DNA of 64,000 bases from NCBI GenBank assembly GCA_900473745.1, contig UCMW01000006.1, positions 124,001 through 188,000 on the forward strand, in the 5' to 3' direction. How positions within the stretch are numbered: position 1 is the first letter of the stretch; every line of letters begins with the position of its first letter. The notes beneath the pieces were generated by a model. It worked only from the letters and a program-made list of their open reading frames with translations, was not told where the DNA came from and searched no databases. Source of the DNA: Hyphomicrobiales bacterium. GTDB taxonomy: Bacteria; Pseudomonadota; Alphaproteobacteria; Rhizobiales; Rhizobiaceae. Positions 1 to 8,342 of the stretch are shown piece by piece. The translations under genes were made by a program, and so were the position numbers.

Positions 1-1
1 C

Positions 2-442
2 TATCTCGCGTATGAAAGCCTGGCCGAGGTGCTGAAGAAGGCCGTCACTGGCCGGCAGATCTTCTTCCAGAACGTCTATGACAAGACCGGCAAGCTGCGG
101 CTCAACAAGACGGAACCGAAGACCTCAGATTTCCGGGAATGGGACGGTGTGGTGCATCCGCTGGTCCGCACCCACGGCGAAACCGGTCGCAAGGCGCTTT
201 ATCTCGGTGGCACGATCGAGGGGGCCTGGATCGTCGGTATGCCGATGGACGAGAGCCTCGATCTTCTGAGGGAACTTTGGGACCACACGACCGGCATGGA
301 CGATGTCTTCGTCCAGTCCTGGGAAGAGGGCGACATCATGATGTGGGACAATCGCTGCACCATGCATCGCCGTGACGGCTTCGATCCGTCGACGATCCGC
401 GTCATGCATCGGACCACGACCTCAGGCGAGCGTCCCGTCTGA
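2..442 (+). CDS. TauD/TfdA-family 2-oxoglutarate dioxygenase, 5' end outside window
   Basis: This is the C-terminal 146 residues of a non-haem Fe(II)/2-oxoglutarate dioxygenase of the TauD/TfdA family. The frame is open from the left edge, so the real start lies outside the window; the GTG at 29 is only the first possible start seen. Visible family landmarks are HPLVRTHGETGRKALYL, the GDIMMWDNR segment, the C-terminal iron-ligand His in TMHRRD, and the 2-oxoglutarate-binding Arg in RVMHRT. Such enzymes hydroxylate and so cleave small sulfonates, aryloxyalkanoates, carnitine-like or other substrates; the substrate cannot be told from this part. It is followed 28 bp later by an RraA-like gene and a nitrilase gene on the same strand, which suggests a catabolic operon. 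Confidence 0.88.
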   Translation, partial: YLAYESLAEVLKKAVTGRQIFFQNVYDKTGKLRLNKTEPKTSDFREWDGVVHPLVRTHGETGRKALYLGGTIEGAWIVGMPMDESLDLLRELWDHTTGMDDVFVQSWEEGDIMMWDNRCTMHRRDGFDPSTIRVMHRTTTSGERPV

Positions 443-470
443 AGTGGCAATGCGAGAGCAGGAGAAGATC

Positions 471-1124
471 ATGAGCATGCACTACCATGTGGCGGATTGC
501 CACCCGCCCCTGTCGACGGAGCTCCTCGACCTGCTCTCGCAGACCGAAACCGCAACCATTGGTCATATCGAGCATGTCGGCTTTGTCGGCGATGCCATCC
601 TGCCTATCTATCCGGCGCGGGTGGCGGGCCAGGCGCTGACGGTCGCGGCCCCCGGGCGGGACGGCACGGTCATCTACAAAGCAATCGATCTCCTGCGACC
701 GGGTGACATCATGGTGATCTCAAGAGTGGACCGTGACGATATCGCCTGTGTCGGTGGCGGTGTGGCGCTCGCCGCCCGGGCGCGCGGAGCGGCCGGCATT
801 GTCATTGACGGGCCGGCGACCGATCTCGACGAGATCATGGCTGTCGGTCTGCCCGTCTGGTGCCGTGGCCGATCTTCGCGCACCAGCAATCGACAGATCG
901 CTGTCGGTGGGTCGATCAATGTGCCTATTGCCTGTGGGGCTGCGGCCGTGCTTCCCGGATATGCCGTCCTTGCCGATCCGGAGGGGGTCTTCGTCGCCGA
1001 TCGGGACCGCATGGAGGCACTTGCCCACTTGGCCATTGACCGACAGAAGCGCTCGGTTCTTTTGCGCTCCCATCTTGCCGAGGGGCGCTCCATCTTTGAT
1101 TTCGATCGCGAGAAGAACACATGA
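471..1124 (+). CDS. RraA-like / 4-hydroxy-4-methyl-2-oxoglutarate aldolase family protein
   Basis: A 217-residue protein of the RraA-like superfamily, which includes the RNase E regulator RraA and HMG/oxaloacetate aldolases. The central GGGVALAARARGAAGIVIDG segment followed by DLDEIMAVGLPVW is the family's ligand-binding core; the usual Arg-Asp pair of active aldolases (normally DGxxRD) reads DGPATD here, so the catalytic Arg appears to be replaced. The start at 471 is chosen because AGGAG lies 7-11 bp upstream; an in-frame ATG at 450 is possible. The stop overlaps the next start by 4 bp (ATGA), so it is co-translated with the nitrilase gene. It probably acts in the same small-molecule pathway, but lyase activity is uncertain because of the altered motif. 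Confidence 0.8.
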   Translation: MSMHYHVADCHPPLSTELLDLLSQTETATIGHIEHVGFVGDAILPIYPARVAGQALTVAAPGRDGTVIYKAIDLLRPGDIMVISRVDRDDIACVGGGVALAARARGAAGIVIDGPATDLDEIMAVGLPVWCRGRSSRTSNRQIAVGGSINVPIACGAAAVLPGYAVLADPEGVFVADRDRMEALAHLAIDRQKRSVLLRSHLAEGRSIFDFDREKNT

Positions 1125-1981
1125 ACATCTCCATGATCCAGATGAGTTCGCAGCCCGACCGTGCCGCCAATCTTGCCCAGGCTCTTCTTCTGATGGAGAA
1201 GGCCTGCGCGCAAGGGAAACCAGACCTCCTGGTGCTGCCGGAGCATTTCGACTGGACAGGTGGGACACCCGAGGACAAGCGTCGGGCCGCCGACTTTGCC
1301 CCCAATGGCGAGGCCTATGAAGTGGTGCGCACATTTGCCAGGGACGCCGGAGTGGCGATCCATGCCGGCAGCCTGCTCGAGCGCTGCCTCGGTGATGAGA
1401 GGATCTTCAATACGACAGTTGTCTTCGACGCATCCGGAGCCGAGATCGGTCGCTACAGCAAGATTCATCTCTTCGATATCACAGCGCCCGACGGCAAACG
1501 TTATGCAGAGTCCGCCACCGTTGCACCTGGAGATGGCCTCTTTGTCTACGACATCGCTGGCTTCCGGATTGGATGTGCCATTTGCTATGATCTGCGTTTC
1601 TCCCGGCTGTTCGACCGGCTGGCGAGTCTTGACGTGGATGTCGTGATCCTCCCGGCCGCCTTCACGCAGCAAACCGGTCGGGACCACTGGGACATCCTGT
1701 GCCGTGCCCGGGCGATCGAATTCCAGTGCTTCTTCGTCGCTTGTGGCCAGTGTGGCTCTTACGAGGCGCCCGATGGCGAGCGCCGTTTCATGTTCGGGCA
1801 TTCGTTGGTCGCCGATCCCTGGGGGCGAATTCTGGCGATGGCTGGTAACGAGATCTGCGTGCTGGAAGCGATACTCGACAAGTCGCTCGTCAAGCATGTG
1901 CACGGCATGATCCCGATGCGCGAACATCGCCGGGACATCAAGGACATGTCGATACTGACGGCCGAGATAGGTGGGAGATAA
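1121..1981 (+). CDS. carbon-nitrogen hydrolase (nitrilase superfamily, omega-amidase-like)
   Basis: A 286-residue cytosolic amidase of the nitrilase superfamily, close in layout to Nit1/Nit2 omega-amidases. The catalytic triad is visible: Glu41 in LVLPEHFDW, Lys114 in YSKIHLFD and Cys155 in CAICYDLRF. Length is normal for a single-domain enzyme. It overlaps the upstream RraA-like gene by 4 bp. Together with the dioxygenase and the later ornithine-cyclodeaminase-like, PrpD-like and amidohydrolase genes, it fits a pathway that breaks down a nitrogen-containing compound; the exact amide substrate cannot be inferred. Confidence 0.9.
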   Translation: MNISMIQMSSQPDRAANLAQALLLMEKACAQGKPDLLVLPEHFDWTGGTPEDKRRAADFAPNGEAYEVVRTFARDAGVAIHAGSLLERCLGDERIFNTTVVFDASGAEIGRYSKIHLFDITAPDGKRYAESATVAPGDGLFVYDIAGFRIGCAICYDLRFSRLFDRLASLDVDVVILPAAFTQQTGRDHWDILCRARAIEFQCFFVACGQCGSYEAPDGERRFMFGHSLVADPWGRILAMAGNEICVLEAILDKSLVKHVHGMIPMREHRRDIKDMSILTAEIGGR

Positions 1982-2000
1982 GGCAGATTGGACGCTGGCT

Positions 2001-2222
2001 TCAGCGGCTGTCCTTGTCGATCGCCAGAAGGTCGAGATGGCTGACGCCCAGCGTCATGGCGAGCTCATGGAGGGTCACGATGGTCGGATTGCGCCGGCCG
2101 TTTTCCAGGCCGCTCAGATATTGCTGGCTGAAGCCGGAGCGCAAGGCGAGTTCTTCCTGCGTCAGGCCCTTTTCCCGACGCAGGCGCGCAAGGTTCCTGC
2201 CGACCAGTTTGCGCATGTCCAT
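2001..2222 (-). CDS. small XRE/Cro-family DNA-binding protein
   Basis: A 73-residue protein that is almost entirely one HTH_3 (Cro/CI) domain: GLTQEELALRSGFSQQYLSGLENGRRNPTI is the helix-turn-helix. The ATG at 2222 is preferred to a TTG at 2261 because it directly precedes the start of the conserved fold (MDMRKLVGRNLARLR). It is convergent with the catabolic genes to its left and divergent from a second HTH-like gene at 2368, so the 145-bp gap between them probably holds their promoters. No partner domain is present; it is likely a local repressor. Confidence 0.82.
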   Translation of the reverse strand: MDMRKLVGRNLARLRREKGLTQEELALRSGFSQQYLSGLENGRRNPTIVTLHELAMTLGVSHLDLLAIDKDSR

Positions 2223-2367
2223 GCTTGTCTGATGGCAGGCTGGTCCGGCGAAGTTTATCAACTATAGTATGTAATGGCGGCGTGGCCCGTGCTCTAGCCG
2301 TTTAGATATCCTGGCGCAGATCCGAGGTCGCCGAGGATTTTACCGTGGAAAGGGAAGGTCTGCCCAG

Positions 2368-2682
2368 ATGCGCAGAGTGACATCGCTCGATTATGCGGTT
2401 GCTGATTTACTGCGAAGGCGCCGGGTGGCTCTGGGCCTCAGCCCGCGTTCAATCAAGGCGCTGGCTGGTGTCCAGCCCTGTGACCTCGCACGCTACGAGA
2501 TCGGGTCCACACCGATTCCCAAGAGACGCTTCGCGCTTATCTGCCAGGCACTTTCCATCGAACCCGACATCCTTCTCGCAAGCGCTTCAATCCATGGAGC
2601 CGGTTGCCTTGTTCTGCCCGATCGACAGGATGTCGACGCCATTGGGCCGCGTTGTGTGCCGAAACTGACGCCGAGCGCATGA
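2368..2682 (+). CDS. small HTH (XRE-like) regulator
   Basis: A 104-residue protein whose first 70 residues read as a divergent Cro/CI-type HTH: a helix VADLLRRRRVALGLS, a turn region SIKALAGVQPCDLARYEIG, then PKRRFALICQALSIEPDILL. The C-terminal 30 residues show no recognisable fold. It is divergent from the XRE gene at 2001-2222. It could regulate its own promoter or the neighbouring cargo; no target is visible. The assignment rests on fold pattern only. Confidence 0.6.
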   Translation: MRRVTSLDYAVADLLRRRRVALGLSPRSIKALAGVQPCDLARYEIGSTPIPKRRFALICQALSIEPDILLASASIHGAGCLVLPDRQDVDAIGPRCVPKLTPSA

Positions 2683-2843
2683 CAGCCTTGCCTCCCTATG
2701 GCATGTCCGAATTCAAGGAGGATGTCAGGGACAGTTTTCAACTGCGAAGGTCCGTGATCGGTTCAATCCTGATCCCGGTCCACTTTCTCGATCCCACCGG
2801 CGCCCAGCCTTGCGGCCCATCTCCTCATTGCTATCATGAATTG

Positions 2844-3221
2844 ATGAATATTCGAAGATTCGCCCGTTTCGCCGCCTGGACTGGTCTGGCTCTCATTGTC
2901 TTGGTTACGATCTTGCCGATTGGTGCCAGGCCGTCGACTGTGACAACGACGGATCTCGACAGGGCGCTTGCCTTCATCGTCATGTCCGGCCTCTTCATCA
3001 TCGCCTATCCCAGGCGTGCACTGGTAATTTCCCTTTCCTTGCTTTTCGCAGCATTCCTGATTGAACTGACACAGTTTGCGTCTGTAACCCGACACCCCCA
3101 GATGCATGACGCGGTCTTCAAGGCGCTCGGCGTGATGGTCGGGGTCATCGGAGGATTTATGGTCAATCTCTGGATCCAAAAATGCGCTCGCGCCGGAGAA
3201 CCGAGAAAGAAGTGCTTTTAG
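2844..3221 (+). CDS. VanZ-like small membrane protein
   Basis: A 125-residue membrane protein. After a short N-terminus there are about four hydrophobic segments (roughly residues 8-24, 40-55, 61-75 and 90-108). The sequence RPSTVTTTDLDRALAFIVMSGLFIIAYPRR, then FLIELTQ, resembles VanZ-family proteins, in which an acidic or aromatic motif is followed by a conserved ELxQ. The frame is open from 2604, but the ATG at 2844 begins just before the first membrane segment. The function of stand-alone VanZ proteins in rhizobia is not established; some VanZ members contribute to glycopeptide tolerance. Confidence 0.65.
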   Translation: MNIRRFARFAAWTGLALIVLVTILPIGARPSTVTTTDLDRALAFIVMSGLFIIAYPRRALVISLSLLFAAFLIELTQFASVTRHPQMHDAVFKALGVMVGVIGGFMVNLWIQKCARAGEPRKKCF

Positions 3222-3932
3222 GCCTGAGAAGATGCGGTTCCTAAACTGCTGGCGCCGCCTTTTGCTGATGTTCCAGTAAAAGGCCGCAATCTCAAGTCTG
3301 TACAGCTATGCCATACCTGATGTCATCAAGACATCGTGGATGCCAGCATTTGGGATAACGCGTCCCGCTCGCCCTGCTTCAGAGGGCTGGCGAGCTGGTG
3401 CCTACCGGACGGCTGGTTGTGGGGGACACGCCGCAGGAGCGACCACACCGAGTTCTGATGACGTTATCTTGTATGCGAGACATCATCTCTTGTAAGCGGG
3501 GGGCTTGACCTCGCCCTCCTTGACCCTGATGCCAGCCGAGATCGAGACGGTGGGTTCATGGGGCTGACGCTCAGCGTCAACAGCCGGGTCTATCCATGAA
3601 ACGCTTTGTATTCCAAGCGACCTCTGATCGCCCGGTCGTTTCGGCTTAGTCGAAGCGCTCCGGGCCATATACTGACGCTAACTGGACCCAAGAGGCCCTT
3701 CGGCCGCACGTTCAAATCCTGCGAGCGACTGCTCAAAACGGCTGACAGCTAGTCGTACTGGTTTCCCCAGCTCCTCGTTTGAAATGCTTCCTCGCTTGTT
3801 GCATCTGCCGTAACCACTATCTGTACGCAATCTTGCCTCCGAGACTTTGCCAAGACTTCGCCTCCAACTGACGCCTGCTCCATTATCATCGCCCTCGGAT
3901 CGGTCATTCGAGCGCCGAGGAGGATCAGGCCC
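3222..3932. other. 711-bp region without a recognisable gene
   Basis: Only short frames occur here (61 aa on the minus strand at 3483-3668, 69 aa at 3749-3958) and neither resembles a known family. The region separates two cargo clusters and may be the remains of an older gene. A strong GAGGAGG ribosome-binding site for the next gene lies at its right end, near 3917-3922. Confidence 0.5.
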
Positions 3933-5024
3933 ATGCGAGGCGATGAGACAAACTCCATTCTGACTTCAGCGTCGTCATTCTGTCCCGTTCAAGCCGCGCC
4001 ACTGATGCTCGACGAGATAAGGATCGCGGAGAGCGGCTGCATGCTCTCGGTCGGCGAGGTGCATGATGTATTGGATAAGGCCTGGGCCGATATCCGGACT
4101 GGCCGAGCTTCAGGGGCAAAGTCCGTTCTGTCTCTTCCCGAGGCGACGTTCTGGCAGGAGGCCGGATACGAGATCCGTCCGTCAGAATTTACCGGCGAGC
4201 GGCTCGGCTGGAAGCTCTCCTGCCTTTACAGCGTCAATCCGCAATTTGCCGGTGTGAAGGTGATCGGTGCCAATGCCTTCAACCGCATGCTTGGCCTTCC
4301 ACGCTCCAGGTCGACTTTCATCCTGATGGAGAAATTCTCGATGCAGCCACTCGCAATCATCGATGCGAGCAGGTTGTCGGCTGCCCGCACGGGCGTTTAT
4401 GCGTCACAGGTTCTTCGTCTCTGTCCGATTGAGGGCGACAGGGTCGAGGTGTTTTTGTTCGGAGCCGGGCCGGTCGCCGACGCAATCCTTGCCTCGCTCG
4501 CCCATAGTGCCGGGGCGCGCATCGCCCGTGTCCATGTCAGGGCGCGCAGGCTGGAAAGGGCCAAGGCGCTTCAGGCCGCCCTGTCTCCCTCGCTTCCCTT
4601 CGACCTGATAGCGGTGGAAGACAACCGCTTTTTGGCTGATGCAGAATTCGTCATCACTGCCACGAATTCCGATCGCCCGGTCTTTGCCGATGGCGAGCTG
4701 AAGCGTGATGCCTGCCTTCTCCATCTGGGCGGAGACGAGGTGCCGGTCGAGACGTTGCGGCGGATCTTGAGACAGGGTCATCTCGGTTGCGATGACCTTG
4801 AAACTGTGTCGAGACGAAACTCGCAGAGCCTGGCCCTGCAATATTCCCGGGCAGGAACGACGCTCGACGTGGTCGGTCCTCATCTCGGTATCCGAGAATT
4901 GTCCAAGACAGCCGACTGGCACCTTGATCCGGGCAGCCCGGTCTCCGTCACCTGTGTCGGACTGCCCATGCTCGACCTCTACGTGGTTGCTGCACTCTAT
5001 GAGAAATATCTCGCAACGGTTTGA
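3933..5024 (+). CDS. ornithine cyclodeaminase / mu-crystallin family protein
   Basis: A 363-residue NAD(P)-dependent enzyme of the ornithine-cyclodeaminase/mu-crystallin family. Visible are Lys94 in GWKLSCLY (substrate-carboxylate binding), the FILMEKFSMQPLAIIDAS core, the RTG motif at 152-154, and the Rossmann signature LFGAGPVADAI at about 175-185. Family members include ornithine cyclodeaminase, alanine dehydrogenase, ketimine reductases and 2,3-diaminopropionate synthases such as SbnB, so the substrate is open. The start has a GAGGAGG site 10-15 bp upstream. The next gene begins either by 4-bp overlap (TTG at 5021) or at 5087, so the pair is co-transcribed. Confidence 0.88.
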   Translation: MRGDETNSILTSASSFCPVQAAPLMLDEIRIAESGCMLSVGEVHDVLDKAWADIRTGRASGAKSVLSLPEATFWQEAGYEIRPSEFTGERLGWKLSCLYSVNPQFAGVKVIGANAFNRMLGLPRSRSTFILMEKFSMQPLAIIDASRLSAARTGVYASQVLRLCPIEGDRVEVFLFGAGPVADAILASLAHSAGARIARVHVRARRLERAKALQAALSPSLPFDLIAVEDNRFLADAEFVITATNSDRPVFADGELKRDACLLHLGGDEVPVETLRRILRQGHLGCDDLETVSRRNSQSLALQYSRAGTTLDVVGPHLGIRELSKTADWHLDPGSPVSVTCVGLPMLDLYVVAALYEKYLATV

Positions 5025-5086
5025 GCGCTCGCCTCTTCGAGTGGCTGGAGAAGGCAATTGGCAGGTTTGACGAGGGGGAACGCATC

Positions 5087-6475
5087 ATGCCCTATCTGAC
5101 GCGTCGGCTGGCCGATCATGCGCTCGCAATCGATGTGGGGCAGCTCTCTCCTGACGTGAAGGAGGTAACACTTCTTTGCGTGCTCGACCTGGTGGCCGCC
5201 GCAATGGCAGGTGCAGGATCGCCGGCACCTTCAGCTGCCATTGCAACCTCTGAGCTGCTCTATGGAAGTGGTCGGGCACCGGCCTGGTTTACCGGACAGA
5301 CATGCTCGCTGCTTTCAGCCCTTCTTCACAACGCACTTTGCGCATCGGCGCTTGATCTGGATGATGGCAATCGCGCGGCCCGTGGACACCCGGGTGCAAG
5401 TGTCATTCCGACCGTCCTGACCCTTGCTTCCATCATGCCGCAGATCGGTGCGAAGGACATCCTCTCGGCCATCATTGCCGGCTATGATGTCGGCGTCAGG
5501 ATCGCCGCCGCTCAGAACATCTACGCCATTCCCACGCGCCAGACCGGGCGTTGGGCGGGTGTCGCGTCCGCGGCAGCTATTGGCCGCCTGTTGAGGATCG
5601 AGCCTTCTCATCTTGCCGAGGCTCTTGCCATTGCAGGCGTGACGACACCCAATCAGAGGGCCAATGGCAGCTCCGGCTATTCGCGGGTGACCGGCAACCT
5701 CGTCAAGGAGGGCATTGCGTTCAGTGCCCAGACCGGTCTTCAGGCCGTCTTTCTGGCGCGCGTCGGCTTCACCGGTCCGGTCGATCTGCTCGATCACGTG
5801 GAATTCTATGACCGAGACAGGATCCTCGATCGGCTCGGGTCCCGGTTCGAGATCTCCGACACCTATTTCAAGCCCTATGCCTGCTGTCGCTACATCCATC
5901 CCGCCCTCGACGCCTGTCTTGCTCTTCGCCGTGACCATGACTTCACACCGGGCGATATCGATCGGATTGAGGTCGGTACTTTTCGGTTCGCGCTCAGACT
6001 TGCCAATAGCTGTGATCCGGAAAACCTGACGGCGCTCCAGTACAGCCTCCCCTATTGCCTGGCAGTTCTCGTGCTTCAGGGTGACGACGCACTCGCCCCT
6101 GTCACGCCGGGTCTTCTCCACCAGGCCGCGCTGTCAGCTCTCGCCGCGAAGGTCGTGCTGATTGACGATCCCGAGGCTGAAGCCCGGTTTCCGGCGCAGA
6201 CCTGTTCAAGGGTCACCATTCATCTTAAATCCGGTATCCGGCTCGTATCTGATATAACTGGTGCGCGTGGAGATCCTGCCTGGCCTATGGACCGTGAGGC
6301 ACTCGTATCGAAGTTCCGCACGGTGTCCAGAAAGCGGTTCCCGCAGGTGGATCAGGACAGTATCATTCGCTCGGTCGATCTTCTCGGCGAGGGAAATGCC
6401 GGTGACCTGCTGCAAATGCTGGAAAGGCGCATGTCTGACATGCCGTGCGATGACAGGCACTCCAGCTACACCTAG
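5087..6475 (+). CDS. MmgE/PrpD family protein (2-methylcitrate dehydratase-like)
   Basis: A 462-residue protein of the MmgE/PrpD family, whose members include 2-methylcitrate dehydratase, cis-aconitate decarboxylase and iminodisuccinate epimerase. Recognisable blocks are DLDDGNRAARGHPGASVIPTVL, AGYDVGVRIAAA, and the family-typical KPYACCRYIHPALDA near residue 287. The ATG at 5087 is preferred over the TTG at 5021 because it has GAGGGGG upstream and begins at the usual family N-terminus. Located just after an ornithine-cyclodeaminase-like gene; in several bacteria PrpD-like lyases or epimerases accompany amino-acid dehydrogenases in catabolic operons, so an isomerase or lyase step on an amino-acid derivative is plausible but unproven. 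Confidence 0.88.
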   Translation: MPYLTRRLADHALAIDVGQLSPDVKEVTLLCVLDLVAAAMAGAGSPAPSAAIATSELLYGSGRAPAWFTGQTCSLLSALLHNALCASALDLDDGNRAARGHPGASVIPTVLTLASIMPQIGAKDILSAIIAGYDVGVRIAAAQNIYAIPTRQTGRWAGVASAAAIGRLLRIEPSHLAEALAIAGVTTPNQRANGSSGYSRVTGNLVKEGIAFSAQTGLQAVFLARVGFTGPVDLLDHVEFYDRDRILDRLGSRFEISDTYFKPYACCRYIHPALDACLALRRDHDFTPGDIDRIEVGTFRFALRLANSCDPENLTALQYSLPYCLAVLVLQGDDALAPVTPGLLHQAALSALAAKVVLIDDPEAEARFPAQTCSRVTIHLKSGIRLVSDITGARGDPAWPMDREALVSKFRTVSRKRFPQVDQDSIIRSVDLLGEGNAGDLLQMLERRMSDMPCDDRHSSYT

Positions 6476-6499
6476 TCGAGGCTCGGACCGTCTGATCGA

Positions 6500-6730
6500 T
6501 TGGCCAATACCGCCTGGCAAACGGCCTCCTCAGGAGGGAGCCTCACCTGCGGAGGAGAGGTGCCACGTGACTTTGCCTTTGACGGCACCGGCCGATGGAT
6601 GATCGTTGCAAACCAGGGCTCTGATGCATTGTCCGTTTTTGAGATGAACACGGAAACCGGGCAACCGTTGAAGCTCGACAGGAAGATCGACATCCTCCGT
6701 CCCTCTTGTTTTGCCGTCCTCAGATTGTAG
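6500..6730 (+). pseudogene. 3' fragment of a lactonase (6-phosphogluconolactonase-like beta-propeller)
   Basis: Only the last blades of a seven-bladed propeller lactonase remain. The segment PRDFAFDGTGRWMIVANQGSDALSVFEMNTETGQPL matches the family's terminal repeat. The N-terminal 250 or more residues are missing and the frame after ILRPSCF runs into unrelated sequence. It sits directly upstream of a duplicated palindromic motif, so it was probably truncated by the rearrangement that brought in the nucleotidyltransferase gene. Confidence 0.72.
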
Positions 6731-7186
6731 GCCGCAGAGAGCACGCCCTTGCCTGTCGTCAAAAACTCGATGGCCTTGTAAGTTCAAGTTCTGCGTTATA
6801 CTGTTTTTCAAAAAGAGTATAACGTGGGTGGTGAGGTGCAAGATTGGATACGATTTCGGTCTGCTTGAAGAGGTCGAGGCAGGACGAAAAAACCTCTACA
6901 TGCACCCCGATTGCTTGCGCTGCTTCACAACTGGGCACCCAGCGGGTCGTAGCGGCAGCGTGGGCAGCGGCGCCGCTGTGTGTGGGCCCGACCATGGTCA
7001 GCGAAGGCCCGAATTACCTTGGAAGAAAGATCAGATGCGATTGGCATCGCAACAATCCTAGCGTCAAGATCGACACAGGCGGATCTCTCCCTTCCTGGCC
7101 GGATCACACCGTGCCAGGTCCATGAGCTCCATCAACGCCTCAGGGTCGGACATGAACAGTTTGGCATGCGATTTGAGGGCAGCTTC
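6731..7186. other. 456-bp region with a palindrome copy and an open extension of the NTase frame
   Basis: No separate gene is recognised. The region holds the imperfect copy of the palindrome (6795-6823). At 7064-7186 on the minus strand it holds an open frame that continues the nucleotidyltransferase reading frame past its TAG stop for about 41 codons (HAKLFMSDPEALMELMDLAR is typical coding text). Short plus-strand frames here look like noise. Confidence 0.5.
6795..6823. repeat. imperfect palindrome, copy 1
   Basis: A 29-bp inverted repeat with arms GTTATACTGTTTTT and AAAAAGAGTATAAC around a central C; one arm position is mismatched. Its flanks also match copy 2 at 8293-8321, including the CTGC before it and AAGnCCATCGA on the minus-strand side, so about 70 bp of promoter plus gene start was duplicated and has since decayed. 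Confidence 0.75.
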
Positions 7187-8278
7187 CTAGCCAAACGGAA
7201 GTTTAATATCTTCGCGGTTCTTCTTTGCTCCTTCCAGGAGGATGGTCTGGAGCCGCTCGGCATCTTGTGCCGGCAGCATTCCCGCCCCGGTCCGAATACC
7301 GTCTTGCCACGCAGGCCCGCGCTCCCAAGCTTCGTTATAGACGAGCGCCAGATCAGCCGTTCGCCTTGTCTGCTGCAGGGCTTCAAAGAGTAGAGCAGCT
7401 TGACGAATGTCCTTCTCTCGCTTTGCCGGCCCCTGCCCGTCGGTATGTCGGCGGCTGGCGACGATCAGCTTGTGGATCGCGTACCGGGATGGGTCAGGGA
7501 CCACAACGGGGATCCCGCTTCGGTGAAGCAGCATCGTCCTGACGGGTTCCCTAATCAGAAAATCGAGAAAGCGCAGTGGATCGGCGCTGGCACCACCAAG
7601 GGCGGGCATCTTCGCCGGCTGGTCGATGAAGTCATTCGAACCACGGTTCGATGTCAGGAACTCAACCCTATAGCCGTCGGCATTTTGAAACGCTGATGAG
7701 GCTGCGGAACCTGTTCGATGAGGAACTGCACGGAAGGTGGCGTCGACGCTCTGCAGCAACTCGACGATCGGAGGAAGACTGTCTTGAACCTCTCGGCTGA
7801 CAGCGTAGTCCTGGGCGATATCCGCGTCGCCGGTAAGGATCGCAGCAATGGGCAGACGCACGCCCAGAAGGCCTGAGTAGCACTGAAATGCGACAGTTCC
7901 GATGAGCACACCCCGGAGACGAAAGAGGCCGCCATCGGCGAGAGCCTCGACAATGTCCCCGGACATGGCCTCAGGAGCAATCATCCCACCTTCGCGGGTC
8001 AGAGTATTTACCAGGCGCCTGCGAGCACGCAGATCGTCCTTGTCCCGCTTGTGATCAGCCACACGCTGCGCGATATCCGGATCTTCTGCAGGACCTACGT
8101 AGCGGCGTTTCGTACCACCATGTCCGTCCGGGATGTCGAAGTACCAGTACTTGCGGCCCTTGATGTTCGCAGGGGTGAACCGACCCTCCGGGGGGAAATC
8201 GGCCGTCCATGCCGCGTCAAGCGAACGCTGACCGAGCTCGGCGAGCATCGTCTGATACATGAGGTCGATGGACTTCAT
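7187..8278 (-). CDS. GSU2403-family nucleotidyltransferase-fold protein
   Basis: A 363-residue protein matching what I know of the GSU2403-type nucleotidyltransferase-fold family. The nucleotidyltransferase signature is visible as GT(127-128) in RGVLIGTVAFQCY, followed by the metal-binding acidic pair Asp151 and Asp153 in TGDADIAQDY. The N-terminal part (residues 35-65) includes KYWYFDIPDGHGGTKRRYVG, and the C-terminal half is helical. Related NTases such as AbiEii/MenT act as toxins in abortive infection, but a role here is only an inference. The ATG lies 14 bp from a perfect palindrome overlapping the -10 box, which suggests tight control. An amber codon ends the protein, yet the same frame stays open for about 41 more codons. 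Confidence 0.82.
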   Translation of the reverse strand: MKSIDLMYQTMLAELGQRSLDAAWTADFPPEGRFTPANIKGRKYWYFDIPDGHGGTKRRYVGPAEDPDIAQRVADHKRDKDDLRARRRLVNTLTREGGMIAPEAMSGDIVEALADGGLFRLRGVLIGTVAFQCYSGLLGVRLPIAAILTGDADIAQDYAVSREVQDSLPPIVELLQSVDATFRAVPHRTGSAASSAFQNADGYRVEFLTSNRGSNDFIDQPAKMPALGGASADPLRFLDFLIREPVRTMLLHRSGIPVVVPDPSRYAIHKLIVASRRHTDGQGPAKREKDIRQAALLFEALQQTRRTADLALVYNEAWERGPAWQDGIRTGAGMLPAQDAERLQTILLEGAKKNREDIKLPFG

Positions 8279-8292
8279 AGCTCAAATCCTGC

Positions 8293-8321
8293 GTTATACT
8301 GTTTTTCAAAAACAGTATAAC
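8293..8321. promoter_or_regulatory. perfect palindromic operator upstream of the NTase gene
   Basis: A perfect 29-bp inverted repeat: 14-bp arms GTTATACTGTTTTT and AAAAACAGTATAAC around a single C. It overlaps the predicted -10 box of the minus-strand NTase promoter and ends 14 bp before the ATG, the layout of a repressor binding site. No cognate repressor gene is adjacent. Confidence 0.75.
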
Positions 8322-8342
8322 TGGGAGGTGATGACGTCGCAA
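8314..8342 (-). promoter_or_regulatory. predicted sigma-70-type promoter of the NTase gene
   Basis: On the minus strand a -35-like TTGCGA (8337-8342) is separated by exactly 17 bp from a -10 TATACT (8314-8319). The -10 box is inside the palindrome, so a bound repressor would block polymerase. Confidence 0.55.

Noticed and set aside
674..1927. 417-aa minus-strand open frame antisense to the RraA-like and nitrilase genes
   Set aside because: Low-complexity, His/Arg/Gly-rich translation without family resemblance; a shadow of two well-supported plus-strand genes in GC-rich DNA.
3483..3668. 61-aa minus-strand frame as a recombinase tail
   Set aside because: No catalytic or structural motif; too short to support.
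8293..8321. LexA-box resemblance of the palindrome (CTGT...ACAG within it)
   Set aside because: The spacing between CTGT and ACAG is 9 bp rather than 8, and alphaproteobacterial LexA normally uses GTTC-type boxes; more likely a dedicated operator.
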